Positions 46,666-59,382 of a DNA stretch of 64,000 bases are shown here, in pieces. Each line of letters opens with the position of its first letter. The stretch's first letter is position 1. Below the pieces are notes generated by a model. The model was given only the letters and a program-made list of their open reading frames with translations, searched no databases and was not told the origin of the DNA. The stretch spans positions 76,981,491 through 77,045,490 of the forward strand of contig CM047806.1 of NCBI GenBank assembly GCA_026214975.1. Reading direction: 5' to 3'. The DNA comes from Gentiana macrophylla. Lineage: Eukaryota; Streptophyta; Magnoliopsida; Gentianales; Gentianaceae. The position numbers and the translations under genes are program-made.

Positions 46666-46763
46666 ACAATAGAAACATAATTACAACAATTCAACATAAT
46701 CAAGGACTTAAAATAATTCATAGTGCATAATAGTCTTACAAAATAAGATGATAATCACTTGCC

Positions 46764-48140
46764 TTAAACATAAAACTTCTTCAAATTAATTGCATTCCAG
46801 CTTCTGGGAATGGTTTTCCCTTTACTATCAGCCAATTGGTATGCTCCTTTTCCATGCACTTTGATGATTTGGTATGGACCTTCCCAGTTAGGACTGAGAT
46901 TCCCACTTGGTTCCTGCCTGCTGACTTCATTTTTACGCAGCACTAGATCTCCAACCTTAAAATAGCATTGTTTTACCTTGGAGTTATAATACTGGGAAAC
47001 CTGTTGCTTATACTTAGCCATTCTGATAAAAGCAATATCTCTTTTCTCCTCCAGCTCGTCCTTAGTGTGCCTTATTTCCTCCTCTTGGATCTGATCGTTA
47101 TGCAGCGTTGTTCTAGGGGAAGGCAATCTAATTTCTGCTGGGATAATAGCTTCACAGCCATAGGCCAGTGAGAATGGAGTTTCACGTGTTGACATATTTG
47201 GGGTAGTCCTGTAGGCCCAAAGAATATTTGGGAGGTGCTCTACCCAGTGCTTTCCCTCCTGTTCTAACCTCTTCTTCAAGCCAAGCTTGATCTGTCTGTT
47301 AGTTTGTTCCACCTGAACATTAGCTTGTGGGTGACCAACAGAGGTGAAATGTTGTGCTATGCCCAACTCCGTACACCATTCCTGAACTCCACTATCTTCG
47401 AATTGCGTTCCGTTGTCTGAAATTATGGTCTTTAGTATCCCATACCTGCAAATCAGATTCTTCCACAAGAATTTTTGGATCTATTTGGCCGTGATAGTGG
47501 TTAATGGTTCAGCTTCCACCCATTTAGTGAAATAGTCAACGGCCACTACTAAGAACTTGTAATTTCCTGGTGCTGTTGGAAGTGGCCCCACCAGGTCAAC
47601 ACCCCATTGATCAAAAGGCCAGGCTGAGATAACTGGAGTTAAATTTTCAGGTGGTCGATGAGATAGATTGCCATGGACTTGACATGACCTGCACGCCAAG
47701 ACTAATTCCTCTGCATTCTGCTGCATTTTAGGCCAATAATAGCCAAACAACCTGCACTTCCTAGCTAATGCCCTTGATCCCATATGGTTCCCATAGATCC
47801 CAAGATGAATTTCTCTCAATAGGTAATTGCCTTCTTCCATAGTAACACAGCGTAACCAAGGAGATATGAATGATTTCCTATACAAAATATCATTGAATAA
47901 GGCATACCTATCAGATAAGCGCTGGATTTTGCGAGCTTGACCTCGGTCCTCTGGTAACTGGCCGTGTTTTAAATATGCTACAATGGAATCAATCCATGTT
48001 TCCCTTTGTGTGACCGGTTGCACCTCAGGTATTTCATAGCTACGCTGATTTAACTGCTCGATCAGAACCTTCTTGTCTGATAAGAAATTGGAGGCCAACT
48101 TAGACAGGGCATCTGCTCTGGTATTTTGTGATCTAGAGAC
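46764..48140 (-). pseudogene. Tat integrase, with one nonsense codon
   Basis: The minus-strand frame shows the HHCC zinc-binding region (His in EIHLGIYGNH, Cys in CRSCQ), the catalytic Asp in WGVDLVGPLP, a second Asp in ISDNGTQF and the Glu in VQVEQTNR. The second Asp and Glu are 35 residues apart, DD35E. A C-terminal GPY-type module (WEGPYQIIKVHGKGAYQL) leads to the stop at 46764. A TAG at 47481-47483 interrupts the core between the first and second Asp. The 5' end continues at 57494 on the far side of the LARD; target bases GAGAC are duplicated. Confidence 0.93.
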
Positions 48141-49977
48141 TGTTAGGTGTGATGCCCGAAAGACAATTTTGTAATTGGTTTATTTAATAAATGAAATGAT
48201 ATTATTATTCATATTTATTATTCTCATATTCACCGATGTGACAATAGTATTTACACTACAGAAAACCCTAAAGTATATCGTTTATGTAATCACTTAACTC
48301 AGTGTATGAGATATATACACGGGAGGATTGAGTTAGTGAAGATGTACTTAAAATACAATTAGCCCGTAGTGAAGTTAATCGAGAGTATCGGGTCTCTCAT
48401 TTAACATGCTATTAATGCGCCCATAACACAATAGGTGTGATTGTCTTATCCGGACTTTCGGTTAAGAGAACCTAATGGGGCATTTATATATGATAGATAT
48501 ATCATATAGTTTGGACCGATTTGATTAGAGTTCACGATATAATTCCGTAATCGAGAAGTCTTATCGAATCAATGGATGATCATATTTATGGATATATCTT
48601 AATCTCGAGGTGATCACGATCCAACCGCTTGAATCGGTATGAAGTTTGACTTGACGGTTAAGGATTACACCGAGTCTGTGGTCCGAATTACCCCATGTTG
48701 GCATTGTATCTTTGGATTGAGTGAGTAGTCCGTGTTATCACAGATACGAATTCATTCCTTCCATTTATGGAAGTAGATAGACGCCTCCACTTATTTGTTA
48801 ATCCTAGAAACTGATCGATCCATGGAGTTCATATTACACTGATTAGCTACCAGTGAGTTGTATGAATTAATTGATCACTAGAGGGTTAATGGTAAATAAG
48901 GATAAGAGGTTCTAGAAAGAGTTAACGGTAACTTCCCGATTTAGAATGAACAGTCTATGGAGGATTAATCCATATGTAATGATTATATCAATGAACGCTT
49001 ATTATTATTCTCGTGAGGAGATAAATATAATCTTATAATCGGAGGAGTGCGGTCACGGGATTATGGTGGCATATTCCTGTGATTGATTTATCGAATATAT
49101 CGTAAGATAATTATTTATTTGATTTATCGGAGCCGCTGATTATTAGTCCATGGTCCCCGACGTGCCTCCTAATATAGCATAGCTATTCTCGGACGTCGAA
49201 TCCTAATAATATTAATTTAGTTCTTGTTGGACTTTATTAAAACGATATGTGAATTAATTGTTTAGTGGACTATTAAATTAGTTGGGCTAAATAATTAAAT
49301 ATGTGGAAAAGACATTTTCCATAATCTTGGCCCAATTATTGTGTAATGGCAAAATTAATATTGACTAGGTCAATATGTGGTAAATTTCGCCCCTTGACAT
49401 GTTTTATGGAACAAGAAATTAGTTTTCTTGTGAATTAATAAGACATGTGCACAAAATATTTATTGGATAAATATTTATGGAAAGAAATGAAGATAAATAT
49501 TATTCTAGATTTGTTCTAGAATATTATGGGATTATCTTTTATTTAATAGGATTATTATAATTGATTTTGTATTAATTATTAAATCCTTGGAGGCTAAGTT
49601 TTACTCTCTTATATAAAGAGAGTTCTCCCATGCTGCCTTATATACAATGTAATTTTACTTCACCTCTTAGAGAGGATGGAATAAAATTCGGCCAAGGGTT
49701 TAAGGGAAAATCTTGGAGATTTTCCGGGTAGCATATCGGAAGGATTCGAGACGAGATTTCCTTCCACCGGGAGTTGCTTGGATCACACGTACGGAAGATT
49801 GTGGTGCTCTTCACACCTTCGTTCGTTCTTTCTATTGCGGTTCTCCAACTTGGATTTTGAGATCCAAGAGGTATGTTCAACAACCCCCTTGTAGATGTAG
49901 ATCTAGTTATTTTATTGCGTGTATTTTATAGATCTAGATCCTTAAAATCGCTTCCGCTGCGGATGATATTACTAACA
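48141..49977 (+). repeat. 5' LTR of copia-like LARD (1837 bp)
   Basis: TGTTAGGTGT to TTACTAACA, near-identical to 55647-57493. TATA box TATATAAAG at 49610-49618. Confidence 0.95.
49610..49618 (+). promoter_or_regulatory. LARD LTR TATA box
   Basis: TATATAAAG followed by AGAGTTCTCCC; the same in the other LTR at 57124-57132. Confidence 0.65.
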
Positions 49978-49978
49978 G

Positions 49979-49987
49979 TGGTATCAG
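49979..49987 (+). promoter_or_regulatory. Primer binding site of copia-like LARD
   Basis: TGGTATCAG, one base after the LTR end; it diverges from the usual site afterwards (TCGCC). Confidence 0.8.
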
Positions 49988-52900
49988 TCGCCAAGGTGAT
50001 CTATATTTATACGTATAAAATATTAGATCTAGGAGTGGTAAACATGTAGATTTTTTGTCCCAATTTTTTTGGGGGCCGATGCATATGTTTAATTTTTTTT
50101 TTATACTTATGAATGTCGTGGTTGAAGAGATGGATTGGGGTTGGCACTGTTTACCCGTTATATCTATTGTAAACTCATATAAACGATGAAAATCCGTCCA
50201 TATGAGTATAGGAAATTATGTAATTTTTTTATTGCAATTTTAATTTCCAGAAAATAGATCTGTTTAGTAGCTGTTTAGATATTTCGTTTTGTCCGTTGAA
50301 ACGACGATCCCTCCGGTCAGAATCAAGATTGGAAGATGATGAACAATTCCACAAAATTTCGCATCGATCGGAGTCCGTTTTGATATCCGTTCGTTGCTAC
50401 AAAGAAGCTGTTGTAATAGAAAAATGCAGGATTCACAGAAACCCTACCTGTGACTTCCTCGAATTTCTGGGAAAGTTTGGACCGTTGAAACGAAAATCCA
50501 ACCGGTCAGATCGATAAATATGGAGTTTTTGACGTGGCATAAAAATTTCAGGTTGATCGGGATTCATCTCAATTCCCGATCAGCCTCGGGAAGTCTTTGA
50601 GGCACTGCTGTTACAGTCAGATCCAGCAGCAAGTTGAGCGGCTCACTGGCGAAAATTGACAAGTCAAAGCTCTGATCCAACCGTCCATATTGAAGCCCGA
50701 GGAATAAAGAACAGATCTGGAAAGTTTCGTCACAATCCGAGTTCGTTTGGTTTCCGATCATCGAAGAATTTGAACAGCTGCAGATTATGTTATAAAGTAG
50801 TAAACCCTAGTTAGGGTTTGGTTATTTATTTTCTAATAGGTTAGATACGGGGGTGTCAACGGTCCATCTCGGTGTTTAAATTTTCCGCAATTTATTTTTT
50901 ATGTGTTTGATCATAAAATAGATATAAAATCGGAATTGCCATTACATGCATCATATCATAAATCCACTCCTTGCATACATGTAGAATTTTATTTTTGGTA
51001 ATTAAAATAGGCATGTATACAAACTCGTGTAATTAGTTGAAGTTTAATTAATACGTGGTAATTAATTAATTTAGTAACTAATTAAAGATCCGAGGACGGG
51101 TTATGAAATCGTTAAGCCTTTCGGTGTGTGTTCTCGGTGAACCGCCTTAAAGCCCAAACGAGATCACGTTTTCGATTCGTAGTGTCTACGAGATTGAATG
51201 ATGGTAAAAGAACAATAAATCTTGGATAAAAACGGTTCGCTTATAGGTTAGGTGGTCAACTGAGCTTCACTCGACCGACTTAACCCTCCTAGTGTGATGT
51301 ATGCACGGGGGTCCGGCAAGACTAAGTCCACAACGGAGAGCAGAGGGGTGATTCCTTCTTATCTCAATGGGGCTGTCTTGACCCGATTTCGTCCGACTGT
51401 CACATATGTTCCAACGAATAGGACGGGTAGGCTTTCCTACGTTACCGACACCATTCGGAATCCTTGATTTGATGAGCTTTTATGTTAACATCAAAAAGAC
51501 GTGGTTAGTTAACCCACAACCACTTCCAAAATATTGAGTGGGAGCGGGGGAGGCGACAGCCAACCCCACGGCCTCTACTATAGATACAAGTAAGTGAGAG
51601 AAGGGTGACGCCTCGCGGCGCTTTGATTTCGTCCCCCTACGGATGGTGTTCACTCCTATCAACATTCATGGCTTGGTCTCCGAAAGGATAGGATTTTTGG
51701 GTACTCGTCGGGTCACTGACCTATCCTACGACGGCATACTCGGGGCGTACCTAAGAGATCCGATATAGTAGGTCACACTCATAAAGGATATTTTTGGTAA
51801 TATCTAGGCTAAAAAAGGAAGGTAGTCAATGAATAAAGGGATGTTCGATTCTCGTGGGATGTTTGATTCTCACAAGTTATTCATTGATGAGATTGTCTCG
51901 ATTTAACCGTCATCTCTTTGACCTACCCTATGGCGGCACTGAGATGCGAGGTTAAAACCTTGGAATGGTAGAGTAGACTTAATTTTAGTTTACAATTCCT
52001 AAAATAAAATATAGTAGTGTTAAACTTGAATTAATATTTGTCATTTTATTTACAGCATTATATCCCTTACTAAATTGCTTAAAATTTATAATTGACTAGT
52101 ATTGACTTCGTTAAAAAGTGGAAAGTAACTAGGACGTTGAACTAGTTAATCGATAATGCAATTAATTTTCGGAAGAGATATTTTCTCTTAAGCCTTTTAA
52201 GAACCAGAGTGACATATAGGTATGTCACCAGTGTCATTCGTGTCAAACGGAAGACAAACTTAGTTTGATCAAAGGTGATTTCGGACTTTGAAATTCTTCT
52301 AGTGAATTTTGAGTGTGTAGTAATTACACGAGTAATTTTCTAATTGAAAAATTGGAAAATCATGAAGTGTTACTAGTTGGACGATATTTGAAATCGATGA
52401 ACTAGTGGGAGCTTTATGATTTGTTGTTTTTCTAGAACATTAGAAAAGTGTAACTGACTACACACGAAACCGTTCTAATTGAAAAACCGGAAAGTCATGG
52501 AATGTCGCTAGTTGGACGATATTTGGTATCGATGAACTAGTGGGAGTTCTATGATTTATTGTTTTTCTGAAAACATTGGAACTATGTACGGAAGATTTTC
52601 TAATCGAAAAAATCGGAAAATCATAAAAATAAAGCATTGCTCGTTAGACGGTATTTGGAACCGATAAACTAGTGGGAGCTTCAATGTTATGATTTGTTGT
52701 TTTTTCTGGTGTATTAGAAAATCCGAGAAGTCCCGATGAGTAACACTCGAAATAGACATCCCACGGTTCAAGAGTAGTGTCTACTCAAACGAACCGCTAG
52801 TTCAAAACTGTTTCCATTCACGGAAAGTCAAGAATGGGAGAATATGTCTAAAAGTGTTAGTCATCTAAATCGAAAAAACTTAAGGTGAACCCAAAATTAA

Positions 52901-55632
52901 TTAATCGAAAATCATAGGATAAGGACAGTGATTTTGGATCACCAACCTATGAATCCTTGGCGATTTTCTCGAGCTAAGTTCTTTGGCAGAACAAGGTAGC
53001 AGTGCATTTATCGATTAAAGGAGTAAACAACGGGCAGTTAATTTTAGCTAGAATAGTGGGAGTGATATAAGGAAATGAATCTCGGATTCAATCCTTGGAT
53101 ATCGCGGAAAAAATTATTTTCTGCTTAAGATTCGTTGGACGAAAGGATTTACCTTCTATTCGATAATTTGTTTGTCGATGAAAGTGAATATACCATTTGT
53201 AGTACTGAATCCAAGACTCGAGACTTTTGTTTGATAAAGTCAAAACCACTTAGAATCATTGAAATATGTATATAAAACACATCTTAAGAACTGTTAAAAG
53301 CAATTGGTTTCCATATTTAGATAAACGCTTCTTCATATTCCATAGTTAGTGCATAGTCCCTAAAAGACAAGACCTGAAGACTGGCTCAGGGTGATTCCTT
53401 TTCTCCCAGTCTGGTTATATTGTCTCAAAGGTTCAATGACTAAGTTTCCTTTCAATTGGGAAAGGATAATGGTTATAAAGAAGTAACATAGCTTGTTTAT
53501 GACGACCTTCGGGGTCTGATGAAAGATACAAGCTAGTAGGAGCTTCCGAGTAGTGACTTCTTGTCTGATAACTATTCAAACACTCTGAAATGTTTATCCA
53601 AAATATTTTGAGGTTTCTCTGTTTTCAACAGAGATAGAGTATTCTATACGCGGAATAGGCCATTTATAGTCCTCAAGACTGTTGCTCAGCCTGCCTTTTA
53701 GTGACATGTTCTCACTAAGTGAGAAACCGTTAAATTGCCTTACATAGTTTTAGATATGTTACAATACACTGCTTAACACAATAAAGATATTGGAAGCGAA
53801 ATAAAGGTTTACATTGAATGTAAGACCGAGAAGTCTACCTAGAATATGCTTTGGAATTTACGGTTAATGTGTGGATTCGGTTCACCCCACTTCCATAAAT
53901 ATAAGCATTTAGCACACGGTGCTTGAAGGCGAGTCCGAAATTTCACGAACACGTCGGTCCGTGACCAATCGTTATATATCTTGTAGCATTGAGAAAAAGG
54001 TGTGTTATAAGATTCTTGAAATCGGGAAGGGACGCTTATCTTTGTTGCGTCCTTTCGATAGAGTCTATGAACAAGAAAAACCTTAAACCTTGCGATGACG
54101 TTTACTCAAGGTAGTTACTAACTGATTAAAATCAGACCACATCCAACATCGGTTGTTGGTGATAACACTAAATACTACTAAACTAGATCAGATTTTCGAT
54201 CCACCCAGAATGTAGTGGGAGTATGGTTTATCTATTACCCATTACGGGTTTTGCGAACTTTGTAGTCTGAGGATCGATTGATGACCTATGGCTCTTTTGT
54301 GAGCAGTATAGGATTCTGATAATAGAGGTTGGTTTAATAGCCATAACCCCTGAATGGAGTTCGGTACTCAGCTGTTCATACTCTTGTAGAACCACCGAGC
54401 GCCTTAGGCCCAAAGGGGAGTAATTGGATCTACACGGAAAAGAGTAGAATGAATAGGAAAGTTTATCTTTCAGAGCAAAGCTTGAGTGTTCTAGGGGTAA
54501 TTCCCTAAGAAGTAGAGAGTTAATCAGACCTTGAACTCTCTTACCACTTAGTATTGCATGATTTCGTTCAAAAGCAGAAAATAGGGGTGATTCCCTGATA
54601 CTTTCTTGCCAAACAAACGGAGTCTGGATTCATTCGGAACAGAAGGGTATTGCCTTATGAACTTATGACAGGATGACTGTCAAGGCTTATGTCCTTTGTG
54701 GATAAAAAGCAAACCTCTCGGTCATTGTAAGTCATATATTTCTACAATATGTGGATTTGACCAGAATATTGATAAGTCTTTTGTAGACTGGATATCAATT
54801 TTAGTACAGTAGTGAATATATACATACATATATTAGTGTTTGTGAAGGATAACACTGCACCAGTTGGAATCAACATGGGTGTGTTATCTGAAGTCAGAAT
54901 CTTACAATGCCACAATTCTCTGCAATAGAGATTTGGACAACATTCTTAAGAGTTTGACTCGGTCGAATTCATTAGAATCGATCCACCGGTTTCCCATCCA
55001 TCTTATTGGTTAAGATGATGCATCTGTGTATGCAACATTCAACGAGGAAGTTCTACCCTATGCCTCAGGAATGACTCTCTAAATCTTCGGATCAAGAGAA
55101 ATGGGATAGATTCTCTTTCTAGTAAGAGATGGTCAGGTTATTGAACGTCAACTATGATCGAATCTTAGATTCGGCGGTTAACAAAGCAAGTTTAGTATGT
55201 CCATTAGTATCTTGAGAGAATGAGGAACAATATGTGGACATATTCATGTGTGAACTTGGATATGTGTGATACACTGATTTTGACTTTAAGTCAGATTGAG
55301 GATGATCGTTAAGTCGATCTCGGGCTCAGTGTTTACTTAGTACCACATGATTAGATGGACCGGTAACGTTTTGATTCTACGGATCATCTCGAGCCGACAA
55401 CCAGACTAATCATTAAGTCCCATGATATTTAGATGTAGGTACTTCCCGAGTCACTGACCTATCCTACGACGGCACACTCGGAGTGTATTTTGTCATCTGA
55501 AATGGTTATGATATGCTTAATTGGTACTAGAATACGGGATGGGTCTCCATTGCTTTAGAGCAAGTGGGAGATGTAGTTTGTTGTATTTTAAATAATAGGG
55601 TGTGCTCTAAAACAATTAATCACATGCTATCG
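49988..55632 (+). other. LARD internal region without recognisable genes
   Basis: About 5.6 kb. No gag or pol motif found on either strand. Parts of it (at least 53480-53600 and 54840-55640) match the inverted relative at 61702-64000, so the internal sequence is a family trait and not random decay. It contains three ~125-bp repeats at 52330-52735 and a ~30-bp block repeated at 51711-51745 and 55448-55480. Confidence 0.75.
52330..52735 (+). repeat. Three diverged ~125-bp tandem repeats inside the LARD
   Basis: Units near 52337, 52475 and 52591 each run TTCTAAT-GAAAAA..GGAAA-TCAT, then TAGTTGGACGATATTTG or variant, GATGAACTAGTGGGAG or variant and ATGATTTRTTGTTTTTCT. Confidence 0.85.
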
Positions 55633-55633
55633 T

Positions 55634-55646
55634 GCAAGTGGGAGAT
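55634..55646 (+). promoter_or_regulatory. Polypurine tract of copia-like LARD
   Basis: GCAAGTGGGAGAT directly before the 3' LTR. A second copy, GCAAGTGGGAGATG, lies about 74 bases upstream at 55560-55573. Confidence 0.88.
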
Positions 55647-57493
55647 TGTTAGGTGTGATGCCCGAAAGACAATTTTGTAATTGTTTTATTTAATAAATGA
55701 AATGATATTATTATTCATATTTATTATTCTCATATTCACCGATGTGACAATAGTATTTACACTACAGAAAACCCTAAAGTATATCGTTTATGTAATCACT
55801 TAACTCAGTGTATGAGATATATACACGGGAGGATTGAGTTAGTGAGGATGTACTTAAAATACAATTAGCCCGTAGTGAAGTTAATCGAGAGTATTGGGTC
55901 TCTCATTTAACGTGCTATTAATGCGCCCATAACACAATAGGTGTGATTGTCTTATCCGGACTTTCGGTTAAGAGAACCTAATAGGGCATTTATATATGAT
56001 AGATATATCATATAGGGCTGGACCGATTTGATTAGAGTTCACGATATAATTCCGTAATCGAAAAGTCTTATCGAATCAATGGATGATCATATTTATGGAT
56101 ATATCTTAATCCTGAGGTGATCACGATCCAACCGCTTGAATCGGTATGAAGTTTGACTTGACGGTTAAGGATTACACCGAGTCTGTGGTCCGAATTACCC
56201 CATCTTGGCATTGTCTTCGGATTGAGTGAGTAGTCCGTGTTATCACGATACGGAATCCATTCCTTCCATTTATGGAAGTAGATAGACAGTTCCCTTATTT
56301 GTTAATCCTAGAAACTGATCGATCAATGGAGTTCATATTACACTGATTAGCTACCAGTGAGTTGTATGAATTAATTGATCACTATAGGGTTAATGGTAAA
56401 TAAGGATAAGAGGTTCTAGAAAGAGTTAACGGTAACTTCCCGATTTAGAATGAACAGTCTATGGAGGATTAATCCATATGTAATGATTATATCAATGGAC
56501 GCTTATTATTATTCTCGTGAGGAGATAAATATAATCTTATAATCGGAGGAGTGCAGTCACGGGATTATGGTGGCATATTCCTGTGATTGATTTATCGAAT
56601 ATAATTATTCTGTTCGTAAGATAATTATTTATTTGATTTATCGGAGCCACGATTATTAGTCCATGGTCCCCCGACGTGCCTCCTAATATAGCATAGCTAT
56701 TCTCGGACGTCGAATCCTAATAATATTAATTTAGTTCTTGTTGGACTTTATTAAAACGATATGTGAATTAATTGTTTAGTGGACTATTAAATTAGTTGGG
56801 CTAAATAATTAAATATGTGGAAAAGACATTTTCTATAATCTTGGCCCAATTATTGTGTAATGGCAAAATTAATATTGACTAGGTCAATATGTGGTAAATT
56901 TCGCCCCTTGACATGTTTTATGGAACAAGAAATTAGTTTTCTTGTGAATTAATAAGACATGTGCACAAAATATTTATTGGATAAATATTTATGGAAAGAA
57001 ATGAAGATAAATATTATTCTAGATTTGTTCTAGAATATTATGGGATTATCTTTTATTTAATAGGATTATTTTAATTCATTTTGTATTAATTATTAAATCC
57101 TTGGAGGCTAAGTTTTACTCTCCTATATAAAGAGAGTTCTCCCAAGCCTTATATACAATGTAATTTTCGACTTCACCTCTTAGAGAGGAAGGAATAAAAT
57201 TCGGCCAAGGGGTTTAAGGGGAAAATCTTGGAGATTTTCCGGGTAGCATATCGGAAGGATTCGAGACGAGGATTTCCTTCCACCGGGAGTTGCTTGGATC
57301 ACACGTACGGAAGATCGTGGTGCTCTTCACACCTTCGTTCGTTCTTTCTATTGCGGTTCTCCAACTTGGATTTTGAGATCCAAGAGGTATGTTCTACAAC
57401 CTCCTTGTAGATGTAGATCTAGTTATTTTATTGCGTGTATTTTATAGATCTAGATCCTTAAAATCGCTTCCGCTGCGGATGATATTACTAACA
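55647..57493 (+). repeat. 3' LTR of copia-like LARD (1847 bp)
   Basis: TGTTAGGTGT to TTACTAACA, followed by the target copy GAGAC. Confidence 0.95.
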
Positions 57494-58677
57494 GAGACCT
57501 ACTCCACTTGTACTTCTTCAAACTGGCTTATACGTGATTGGGCCAGAGATAAATACTTCTTCATAGGTTCCTCCTTTGCTTCATAATCTCCCCTGATGTG
57601 GTTTACTACCAACTGAGAGTCACTGTAAACTTTGAGTTGCTTAACCCCCAGCTTTAGAGCTAAGTTCAAACCAGTAATTAGTGCTTCGTATTCAGCTTCA
57701 TTATTGGTTGCGTGGAAGTTAAAGTGTAAAGCATAAGGGAACTCTTCACCCTTTGGACTTATGAGGAGGAGACCGGCTCCTGATCCGTTCTTGCTGGATG
57801 CTCCATCAACAAACAATTTCCATTGACCTGATTCTTTCGGATTCACTTGTTGATCGATAGAGATTGATTTCTCTTCGGCCAGGAAGTCTGCCAGGGCCTG
57901 AGCTTTCACGGCTGTTCGTGGTTTGTATTCTAGATCGTAACCCGCCAATTCTACAACCCATTTGGCTAAACGACCCGAGTTATCTGGCCTGCTCAATATT
58001 TGCTTCAAGGGCTGATCGGTCAAGACGATGACTGGGTGACTCTGGAAATAAGACCTCAGTTTCCTGGTCGCGTGTACTAGCACTAACTTTTCCGCATCTG
58101 AGTACCTCACTTCAGGTCCATGTAAGGCTTTGCTTGTGTAGTAAACTGGCTTCTGAAATGTGTCATGTTGCCTAACCAATACAACACTAATGGCTTCATC
58201 ACAAACTGATAGATAAAGGTACAGAACCTCTCCTTCCTGAGGAGAGGTTAGAGTTGGTAACTCTAACAAATATTTTTTCAAATCATTAAAGGCTTCTTGA
58301 CAATCTGTCCTCCAATGAAACGGTGAAGCTTTCCTTAAAATCTTGAAGAAAGGCAGTGCGCACTGTGCTGAACGTGAAAGGAATCTGTTCAACCCTGCTA
58401 GTCTTCCTGTTAACCTTTGAACCTCTCTAATATTGGTAGGAGGTGGCATCATTTTCAAAGCATCCAACTTGTCCGGATTGGCCCAGATTCCATCTTTAGA
58501 GATCATATAACCCAAGAACTTTCCAGATCTGACCCCGAATGTGCACTTCTTTGGGTTCAGTTTCATTTTAGTTGCTCGAAGTACCTTGCAAACTTCTCTC
58601 ACATCCCATAAATATTAATCTAAAGACCTGCTTTTGATCAGTAAGTCATCAACATAGACCTCCATAGACTTGCCTAT
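57494..58677 (-). pseudogene. Tat RT C-terminal part, RNase H and second RNase H
   Basis: On the minus strand the RT active site YVDD is at 58656-58645, followed by a TAA near 58616 and then a long frame from 58602. It holds the RT thumb (KCTFGVRSGKFLGYMISKDG), a first RNase H with weakened motifs (LYLSVCDEAISVVLV, YSDAEKLVLV) and a second RNase H starting LFVDGASSKNGSGAG with NNEAEYEAL and VYSDSQLVVN. Two RNase H domains in tandem are characteristic of Tat elements. The frame is cut by the LARD at 57494; it resumes at 48140. Confidence 0.92.
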
Positions 58678-59382
58678 CTAATCGTGGAAAATTCGATTAA
58701 CTGCCCTCTGGTAGGTGGCTCCTGCATTCTTCAGCCCAAACGGCATGGTCACATAATAATATGTGCCAAATTCTGTGATAAAGGCCGTTTTCTCTGCCTC
58801 ATTTGGGTCCATGAAGATCTGGTGGTACCCTTTATATGCGTCCAAGAAACCAAAAATTTCAAAACCCACAGTCGAATCCACTAGCCTGTCAATTCTGGGT
58901 GAAGTATAGCTGTCTTTAGGGCATGCCTTGTTCAAGTCCGTGAAGTCTAAACACATTCTCCAAGATCCATCTGACTTCTTCACCAAAACCGGATTGGCTA
59001 ACCACTCTGGGTAAACCACTTCCTTGACAATCCCTGCTTGCTTTAACTTGGTAACTTCCTGTTCGATTACTGAGATCCTTTCTGGTGCAAAATGTCTCTT
59101 TTTTTGTCGAACTGGGGGTCTGTTCTGATCCACATTCATACTATGGACTATGAATTCCGGGGATAAGCCAGGCATATCATCCGTCTTCCATGCGAAAACA
59201 TCTCGATATTCTCTGAGCAGGTCTGTTAACGTTCTTTTATGGGGGTCTGGAATCCATGAACCTATATTGACCGCTGACTCTGTTTCCAGTTCTCTGATCT
59301 GAACAGATTCGGTCTGATCTGCAGTTACCCAAGTCTTCTCTTCTTCTGGCAATAGCTCCTCTAGAGTTACCTGTTGAACCAA
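58678..59382 (-). pseudogene. Tat reverse transcriptase N-terminal part
   Basis: The frame includes DDMPGLSPEFIVH, then RT blocks EVVYPEWLANPVLVKKSDG, WRMCLDFTDLNKACPKD, FLDAYKGYHQI and MPFGLKNAGATYQRAVN, ending at a TAG (58678-58680) 22 bases before the YVDD codons. The upstream part links to protease through a stop at about 59383. Together with 57494-58677 this is one RT broken by two stop codons. Confidence 0.92.

Larger units (their letters stand above)
48141..57493 (+). mobile_element. Complete copia-like LARD, non-coding, in Tat pol
   Basis: LTRs 48141-49977 and 55647-57493 enclose 5.7 kb. The target duplication GAGAC (48136-48140 and 57494-57498) is perfect. The primer site TGGTATCAG follows the 5' LTR and CAAGTGGGAGAT precedes the 3' LTR, a tract typical of copia elements. 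The LTRs differ at about five of the first ~340 positions by eye, so the insertion is recent. No ORF exceeds about 75 codons and none is recognisable. Confidence 0.95.
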
